Notes under the pieces: model-generated
Told to the model about the DNA's origin: nothing
Database searches by the model: none
Seen by the model: the letters and a program-made list of their open reading frames with translations, nothing else
Translations under genes and position numbers: made by a program
Assembly: GCA_965277445.1 (NCBI GenBank)
Contig: CBDICY010000032.1
Span: 806,001 to 870,000, forward strand
From: JAFMDF01 sp965277445
Lineage (GTDB): Bacteria > Bacteroidota > Bacteroidia > Chitinophagales > Saprospiraceae
Length of the DNA stretch: 64,000 bases
Reading direction: 5' to 3'
Shown here: positions 58,665 through 64,000 of the stretch, one piece after another
How positions within the stretch are numbered: the first letter of the stretch is position 1
Layout: each line of letters opens with the position of its first letter

Positions 58665-59984
58665 ATGAATAAATTGTGGTTAATCGTCCAAAGAGAATAC
58701 CTCACAAGGGTTCAGAAAAAATCCTTTATTTTAACAACTTTATTAATTCCTTTCTTTTTTCTTTTATTCACCGTTGTGGTCAGTTTCATTTTTAGCTACG
58801 AAGAAAATGAAAAAAACAAAATTGCTATCATTGACGAAGGTGGCATTATGAATAAAACGATGAAGGATGAAAATGATATTTATTACTCTTTTCCGAATGA
58901 AGATTTAACAAGTTTAAAAGAAAAAGTAGCCAATAAAGAATATAATGGGATACTAGTCATCCCGAAACCAAGTAGTGTAGAAGTTAAAGATTTTACCGTT
59001 AACTATTATACGGAAGACCAATTGAGTTTAACGACGCAAATATCGCTCGAACGAAAAATAGGCAGTAAAATTCGAGATTATAAAATAGCTACTTTAGGCT
59101 TAGATAAAGACCAATTAGAAACCCTGCGAAGTAATGTATCTATCGATCCTGAACCGATTAAAGAAGGGGCACAAAATCAAAGTTCCATTACAGGTAATAT
59201 TCTAACCGCAGTTGGGATGATGCTCGGTTTCATTATGGTCATGATTATTTCCATTAATGGATCACAAGTGATGATGGGCGTGATGGAGGAAAAGACCAAT
59301 AGAATTGTAGAAGTCATGGTTTCCTCGGTGAAGCCTTTTGAATTAATGTTAGGAAAATTAGTAGGAATCGGCGGAGTTACGCTCACTCAAATGGCTATTT
59401 GGGCTGTTCTATTTCCACTCATCTTCTTAGGGGCACAGCTATTTTTTGGTATTGATACTTCCCAATCACAGGTAGAACTGGCAACGGCAGGTTCTGGAAT
59501 AAGTGATGAACAGGCACAAGATATGGCGCTACAAATTTTTACAGAAATTAGTGCGATTAATTGGTGGCTGATTATTCCTGCCTTTATTATCTACTTGTTG
59601 CTTGGCTTTTTTATGTATAGTTCTTTATACGCCGCAGCAGGTTCTGCGATTGGCGATGATTTGAGTGAGGCACAAAAGTTGACTTTACCTTTAACTTTGC
59701 CGATTATCTTATCTTTTTATACGATGATTCCTGCGATGCAAGCACCGAATGGAAGTTTGGCAACTTGGGGGTCTATTTTCCCCATTAGTGCGCCTTTCAT
59801 TATGCCTGCAAGATTAGCCTTTGATCCACCAATGTGGCAAGTCGCTTTGTCTTTGATTTTATTAATTGCTACGACTGTCTTTTTTGTCTGGATTTCTGGT
59901 CGAATTTATCGAGTTGGTATTTTCTTATATGGGAAGAAGATTTCTTTTAAGGAGATGGGGAAGTGGTTGTTTTATAAGGATTAA
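58665..59984 (+). CDS. ABC exporter permease, NatB-like
   Basis: From the ATG at 58665 (an upstream in-frame start at 58599 lies in heptamer repeat DNA) the protein has 439 residues. One N-terminal membrane helix ('KSFILTTLLIPFFFLLFTVVVSFIF') is followed by a large extracytoplasmic domain and a C-terminal set of five or six helices beginning 'ILTAVGMMLGFIMVMIISINGSQVMMGVMEEKTNRIVEVMVSSV'. This is the ABC-2/NatB layout. It forms the exporter with the preceding ATPase. Confidence 0.92.
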   Translation: MNKLWLIVQREYLTRVQKKSFILTTLLIPFFFLLFTVVVSFIFSYEENEKNKIAIIDEGGIMNKTMKDENDIYYSFPNEDLTSLKEKVANKEYNGILVIPKPSSVEVKDFTVNYYTEDQLSLTTQISLERKIGSKIRDYKIATLGLDKDQLETLRSNVSIDPEPIKEGAQNQSSITGNILTAVGMMLGFIMVMIISINGSQVMMGVMEEKTNRIVEVMVSSVKPFELMLGKLVGIGGVTLTQMAIWAVLFPLIFLGAQLFFGIDTSQSQVELATAGSGISDEQAQDMALQIFTEISAINWWLIIPAFIIYLLLGFFMYSSLYAAAGSAIGDDLSEAQKLTLPLTLPIILSFYTMIPAMQAPNGSLATWGSIFPISAPFIMPARLAFDPPMWQVALSLILLIATTVFFVWISGRIYRVGIFLYGKKISFKEMGKWLFYKD

Positions 59985-60033
59985 TCTTAATTTATCTTTA
60001 TACCGATACTCCTTATAATAGTATTAAATTGAT

Positions 60034-60096
60034 TAAAGAGGGTATATCAATGGAATATAAGTTTGTGCTTCAATTTCCATGGTATACCCTTTTTTA
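60034..60096 (+). terminator. Terminator-like inverted repeat after the ABC permease
   Basis: AAAGAGGGTATA and TATACCCTTTTTT pair, with an inner pair AATGGAA/TTCCAT and a loop of about 19 nt. The T run supports termination. Confidence 0.6.
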
Positions 60097-60224
60097 ATGC
60101 ATTTCTGCTATAAAAAGTCCAAATTCTGCTAGTATTTGCCTAAAAAATGCTACTCCTTCCTATTTAATTTCCTGTACTTTGTAATCCAAAATATTTTTTT
60201 AAAACTTCAAAAAAATCAAAAATT

Positions 60225-61040
60225 ATGAGTACGTTTCGCATTAAGAATCAATGGGGAGGAAATAAGAAACCATGGCATCCTGGTGGCGTCTGGATTTTAG
60301 GCGCTCGTGACCATCAAAATGTTATTGCCATGCACTTCAAGTCTGCTGATGGAGGAAAAACATTTACGGGCATGATGAATTATAAAGGAGAAGGACCGAT
60401 TGGGCTAAGAGGGACTAAGACCAGCGAAAATACATACACCGTAGAAAACCAATGGGGAGGGAATCATGCACCTTGGCATCCTGGTGGACAATGGGTTATA
60501 GGTGGTCGTGCCAATCAAGATGTAATTGAAATGAGTGTAAAAACTAGAGATGGAGGACTTTCACTTAGTGGGACTATGACTTACGAAGGAGAAGGACCGA
60601 TTGGTCTTAAAGTACAGATGGTTCCGGCTTATACTGTGGAAAATCAATGGGGAGGGAATCATGCGCCTTGGCATCCTGGTGGTGCATGGGTCTTAGGTGC
60701 CCGTGATAATCAAGAGGTGGTTGCCATCAATATTAAATCGCCAGATAATGGAGAAACTTTTACTGGTACTATGACTTACGCAGGAGAAGGACCGATTGGA
60801 TTTAAAGCAACTAAGTTTGCTCAGAATAGCTATACTGTAGAAAACCAATGGGGAGGCAATCAAGCACCTTGGCATCCAGGCGGGCAATGGCGAATTGGTG
60901 GACGTCAAAACCAAAATGTTATTGCTATGGATGTAAAATCTACAGATGGAGGACAATCACTTAATGGGACAATGACTTATGCTGGAGAGGGACCTATTGG
61001 ATTTAAAGGAGCTTTAAAAGCAGTTGATACACCTGTTTAG
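60225..61040 (+). CDS. OAA-family mannose-binding lectin, four repeats
   Basis: A 271-residue protein made of four near-identical repeats at residues 1-69, 70-135, 136-202 and 203-271. Each has '.Y.VENQWGGN.APWHPGG.W..G.R..Q.V' and ends 'GTMTY.GEGPIGFK'; repeat 1 is the most diverged. These are the signatures of the Oscillatoria agardhii agglutinin homologue family, which binds the core of high-mannose glycans with one site per repeat. There is no signal peptide and no sorting domain. Members usually have two or four repeats. A natural role is unknown; binding of foreign or own glycans is inferred. Confidence 0.93.
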   Translation: MSTFRIKNQWGGNKKPWHPGGVWILGARDHQNVIAMHFKSADGGKTFTGMMNYKGEGPIGLRGTKTSENTYTVENQWGGNHAPWHPGGQWVIGGRANQDVIEMSVKTRDGGLSLSGTMTYEGEGPIGLKVQMVPAYTVENQWGGNHAPWHPGGAWVLGARDNQEVVAINIKSPDNGETFTGTMTYAGEGPIGFKATKFAQNSYTVENQWGGNQAPWHPGGQWRIGGRQNQNVIAMDVKSTDGGQSLNGTMTYAGEGPIGFKGALKAVDTPV

Positions 61041-61127
61041 AACTTCGGAAAGAACTTCTATTAAGTAATCATTACTGAAGCTAGATTTAGTAAATCTTCT
61101 GATCCATTTTAATAGTCGTAAATATGA

Positions 61128-61168
61128 TAAAAAACGCTAGACTTTTTCGAAAGCCTAGCGTTTTTTTA
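61128..61168. terminator. Bidirectional terminator between the lectin and the hypothetical gene
   Basis: AAAAAACGCTAG pairs with CTAGCGTTTTTTT around CTTT-TTCG-AAAG, giving a strong stem with A and T tracts on either side. It serves both convergent genes. Confidence 0.85.
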
Positions 61169-61777
61169 TTAGTTCGTACCAACTTTTAATTCATAGTTGA
61201 AATCATCTTCTGATTCCCATTGCCCTCTAATTTTTGCATTCTCTTCAGTATAGTTTAATAAGCTATTATTATTCTCTTTAAGAAGTTCATAGAAAGTATA
61301 ATCTCTCTCTTTAGCCTTTCTTATTTTAGATATTGCCTCCTTTATTTGAATTTCACTAAACTCTTTTCTTTTTAAATCTGCTATTGTGTAAGCTAAGCTA
61401 TTAGAAAGATAATTTCCCAAACTTGAAATCAAAGTCGATAAAACAGCATTACCTAGTATGAAAATTTCAAATTTAACGGGTCTATTTTCTAGAATTAATA
61501 ACGGGGCATAATGATGCTTAAGTTCTGTATTACTAATGATTTGCTCCCGAGTAAGAGATAAAGTTCCTTGGTTATTTGTGGGTATAGAACTGTAAGTATA
61601 ATACTCTCCTGAATTCCCAATGTAAATATTCAAATGAAAAAGCACATTACCTATTTCTAAATTATTTCCTTCTAAATCTTTTAATTGAAGGGTAATAGAT
61701 TTTGGTAAAATAGTATGTTTCTTTTTTGTAATTTCAGAAATCTCTTTTAGAAACTGCTCCTCTTTTTTATTTTTCAT
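61169..61777 (-). CDS. Hypothetical protein
   Basis: From the ATG at 61777 the protein has 202 residues (an in-frame TTG at 61816 would overlap polA). The N-terminal half has a beta-rich domain ('ITLQLKDLEGNNLEIGNVLFHLNIYIG', 'GTLSLTREQII') and the C-terminal half helices ('KEFSEIQIKEAISKIRKAKER'). I do not recognise it. It starts 20 nt after the polA stop on the same strand, so it is probably cotranscribed with polA. Confidence 0.6.
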   Translation of the reverse strand: MKNKKEEQFLKEISEITKKKHTILPKSITLQLKDLEGNNLEIGNVLFHLNIYIGNSGEYYTYSSIPTNNQGTLSLTREQIISNTELKHHYAPLLILENRPVKFEIFILGNAVLSTLISSLGNYLSNSLAYTIADLKRKEFSEIQIKEAISKIRKAKERDYTFYELLKENNNSLLNYTEENAKIRGQWESEDDFNYELKVGTN

Positions 61778-61797
61778 TTGATTGTTTACACTAGTTA

Positions 61798-64000
61798 TTA
61801 ATGTGCTTCCAACCAATTAGCCCCAGTATCCATCCCTACCAAAATAGGCACTTTCAATCCAGGCATAGCTTCCTTCATATTCTTTTCAATAAGCGGCATC
61901 ACCGTTTCCATTTCTGACTTATACATATCAAAAACCAATTCATCGTGCACTTGTAGAATCATTTTGGTTTTAAAATTGCCCTCTTTTAAAGCTTTTTGCA
62001 CCTTAATCATTGCCATCTTTATCATATCGGCTGCTGTTCCTTGAATTGGCGTATTTACGGCATTTCGTTCCGCGTGACTCCGAATCATGCCATTTTTGGA
62101 GTTAATATCCCTCAAATGACGTCTTCTACCCATGAGGGTCGTCACATAACCATCTTGCTTTGCTTGTTCTACGACCTTATCCATGTAGGTTTTGAGTCCT
62201 TGGTAACGAGCAAAGTATTTCTTGATCAGTTGACTCGCTTCTTTTCTAGGAATCCCTAATTGTTGGGATAAATTAGTTGCGCCTGCTCCGTAGATAATAC
62301 TAAAGTTTACGGTTTTGGCATTTCTTCTTTCGTCTGGTGTTACTTCTTCTAAAGTTTTATCATAAACTCTTGCCGCCGTTGCTTGGTGAATATCTTGTCC
62401 TTTTTGGAAAGCTTCTAACATCGCTTCATCCCCACTTAATTCTGCAATCAAACGCAATTCTATTTGAGAGTAATCTGCTGCTAATAAAATATACTCGTCA
62501 CTTCTTGGAATGAAAGCTTCTCTGACCTTTCTACCTTCGGGGGTTCGGATAGGAATATTTTGTAGATTTGGATTATTAGAACTCAATCGACCTGTAGCGG
62601 TCAAGGCTTGATTAAAGGAGCTATGAATTCTACCCGTTTTTGGATTGACCATATTCGGCAAGGCATCCACATAAGTAGATTTCAACTTGGAGTAACTTCT
62701 ATATTTTAAAATTTTGTTGACAATTTCAAAATCATCTGCCATCTCTGCTAACTTCTCTTCACTTGTAGAATACTGACCTGATTTTGTTTTTTTCCAACGA
62801 TAGGGCAATTCCATTTTTTCAAATAAAATTTGACCTACTTGTTTGGGCGAAGAAATATTAAATTGAGTGCCTGCATCTTTATAAATTTCCGCTTGCGCTG
62901 CTTTAATAATAATATCTAATTCCTTGGAATATTTTTCTAAGTAGCCAACATCCAAATTAATCCCATTATATTCCAAATCAACCAAGACTTTCATCAACGG
63001 CTCTTCCATTTCCAAATACAATTGCTCTAAGCCTTCTTCTTTTAATTTTGGTCGAAAATATTCCCCTAATTGCAAAGTAATGTCTGCATCTTCACCAGCA
63101 TACTGTACCACTTTTTCCACAGGCACTTGGCGCATACTCATCTGATTCTTGCCTTTTTTACCAATCAACGTAGTAATAGAAACAGGTTGATATTTCAAAT
63201 AAGATTCTGCGAGGTAATCCATGCCATGTCGCATCTCTGGTTCAATCAGATAATGCGCTAACATGGTATCAAAAAAGGCACCGCCAACTTCTATGCCGTA
63301 CCATTTTAAAACAATACAATCATATTTTAAATTCTGTCCTACTTTTTCTATTTTTTCGTCTTCTAAAACGGCCTTAAATTCCGTTATAATTGCCAGCGCT
63401 TTTTCTTCATTTGCAGGAATAGGTACATAAAATGCCTCTGCTGATTTAAAAGAAAAAGCAATACCAACTAATTCCGCACTATTTGCGTCAATACTAGTCG
63501 TTTCGGTATCAAAACAAAAAGATTTTTCCTTTTTTAATTTTTCAATTAAACCTTTGCGCAATTCGGGCGTATCCGCAATTTGATAATCATGCTCCGTATT
63601 TTCAATATTCTTTTCTGCTACAGAATGGGCCGCTGGTTCATTCACAAACCGTTTCGCCGCTGCATTGGCTGCACCTGCGGCTAAAGGGTTTCCAAATAGA
63701 TTCCCTTGTTGCCCTGCTTGAGTCGTTGGCGTAATTCCTAAAATAGATTTAGCAAGCGATCTAAATTCTAATTCTTTAAATACTTTTTCCAAGCGTTCTC
63801 TATCAAAAGCCTCTATTTCATAGCGCTTAGCATCAAACTGAATCGGCACATTTAAATCAATGGTTGCTAACTGCTTAGATAATCTACCCTGTTCCGCAAA
63901 TTGGATGACCTTTTCTTTTTGCTTGCCTTTTAATTGATCCGTATTGGCTAAAAGTCCTTCCATAGAATCAAATTTAGCCAATAGTTTTACGGCTGTTTTA
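61798..64000 (-). CDS. polA: DNA polymerase I, N-terminal part beyond the window
   Basis: The frame stays open to the window end; residues before the first in-window start read KTAVKLL, continuing the helix typical of Pol I, so the 5'-nuclease domain lies mostly outside. Seen: the end of the 5'-nuclease domain, a 3'-5' exonuclease domain with active-site 'FCFDTETTSIDANS', 'NLKYDCIVL' and 'AGEDADITLQL', and the polymerase domain with motif A 'LLAADYSQIELRLIAELSGDE', motif B 'RRNAKTVNFSIIYGAG' and motif C 'QVHDELVFD'. Proofreading looks intact. Confidence 0.95.
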   Translation of the reverse strand, partial: KTAVKLLAKFDSMEGLLANTDQLKGKQKEKVIQFAEQGRLSKQLATIDLNVPIQFDAKRYEIEAFDRERLEKVFKELEFRSLAKSILGITPTTQAGQQGNLFGNPLAAGAANAAAKRFVNEPAAHSVAEKNIENTEHDYQIADTPELRKGLIEKLKKEKSFCFDTETTSIDANSAELVGIAFSFKSAEAFYVPIPANEEKALAIITEFKAVLEDEKIEKVGQNLKYDCIVLKWYGIEVGGAFFDTMLAHYLIEPEMRHGMDYLAESYLKYQPVSITTLIGKKGKNQMSMRQVPVEKVVQYAGEDADITLQLGEYFRPKLKEEGLEQLYLEMEEPLMKVLVDLEYNGINLDVGYLEKYSKELDIIIKAAQAEIYKDAGTQFNISSPKQVGQILFEKMELPYRWKKTKSGQYSTSEEKLAEMADDFEIVNKILKYRSYSKLKSTYVDALPNMVNPKTGRIHSSFNQALTATGRLSSNNPNLQNIPIRTPEGRKVREAFIPRSDEYILLAADYSQIELRLIAELSGDEAMLEAFQKGQDIHQATAARVYDKTLEEVTPDERRNAKTVNFSIIYGAGATNLSQQLGIPRKEASQLIKKYFARYQGLKTYMDKVVEQAKQDGYVTTLMGRRRHLRDINSKNGMIRSHAERNAVNTPIQGTAADMIKMAMIKVQKALKEGNFKTKMILQVHDELVFDMYKSEMETVMPLIEKNMKEAMPGLKVPILVGMDTGANWLEAH

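Noticed and set aside
1..64000. tRNA, rRNA or transposase genes
   Set aside because: I looked in the intergenic stretches on both strands and saw no tRNA-like cloverleaf text, rRNA sequence or transposase reading frame. This was by eye only.

Overview
This is an AT-rich window (roughly a third G+C by eye) from a Bacteroidota chromosome. The evidence is a fused LpxC-FabZ protein, a type IX secretion sorting domain, a Bat (aerotolerance) operon, a DUF5606 protein, paired OmpH/Skp genes, and repeated use of the Bacteroidota promoter -7 element TAnnTTTG. The class Saprospiria is my best guess, but the sequence does not prove it. The window is mostly ordinary core genome with short operons on both strands, unusually repeat-rich intergenic DNA and one small accessory island. 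I saw no rRNA, tRNA, CRISPR array, prophage or transposase gene.

Layout. 1-4031: three MbnP-like proteins and a diheme MbnH/cytochrome c peroxidase-like lipoprotein, probably a periplasmic copper or redox unit. 4295-7666: mfd. 7971-13189 (minus): exbD, a uracil-DNA glycosylase-family gene paired with an AAA ATPase that has a striking operator-like repeat upstream, and aconitase. 13591-21512: proB, a TIGR04282 glycosyltransferase, lolA, a decayed gene with three frameshifts, DUF368 (PopT-type), aroE, proline dehydrogenase, DUF5606. 21811-24709: lpxC-fabZ, lpxA and an ABC ATPase, for lipid A synthesis. 24931-31862 (minus): EamA transporter, trpA, a TonB receptor, a DUF6909-like protein, a small membrane protein. 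32148-36186: a CotH-kinase surface protein, bioY, a Kir channel. 36326-42221 (minus): two OmpH genes and batB-batC-short batD-batD. 42619-48366: an Omp85 protein, two unknowns, metG. 48933-50937 (minus): a double-DUF4465, T9SS-sorted protein behind a cobalamin riboswitch. 51445-53791: a nucleoside permease and murB. 53988-55914: a controller-protein-regulated restriction-modification island. 56169-64000: a fluoroacetate-dehalogenase-like hydrolase, a rhodanese, a NatAB-type ABC exporter, a four-repeat OAA-family lectin, an unknown gene, and polA (cut by the window edge).

Most notable are: (1) the compact C-R/M island, in which the C and M promoters carry the same 15-bp operator directly after their -7 boxes, and the C promoter has a second inverted copy upstream of its -33 box; (2) the riboswitch-controlled tandem DUF4465 protein; (3) a rich set of intergenic repeats. 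The repeats include two copies of a 160-bp terminal-inverted-repeat element upstream of mfd and metG, paired short palindromes resembling REPINs, hairpins whose arms are tandem 7-, 8-, 9- or 10-mers and often lie within about 10 nt of a start codon, and a 17/18-nt-period element; (4) an OAA-type lectin.

All product names rest on reading motifs by eye. No database search or folding program was run.
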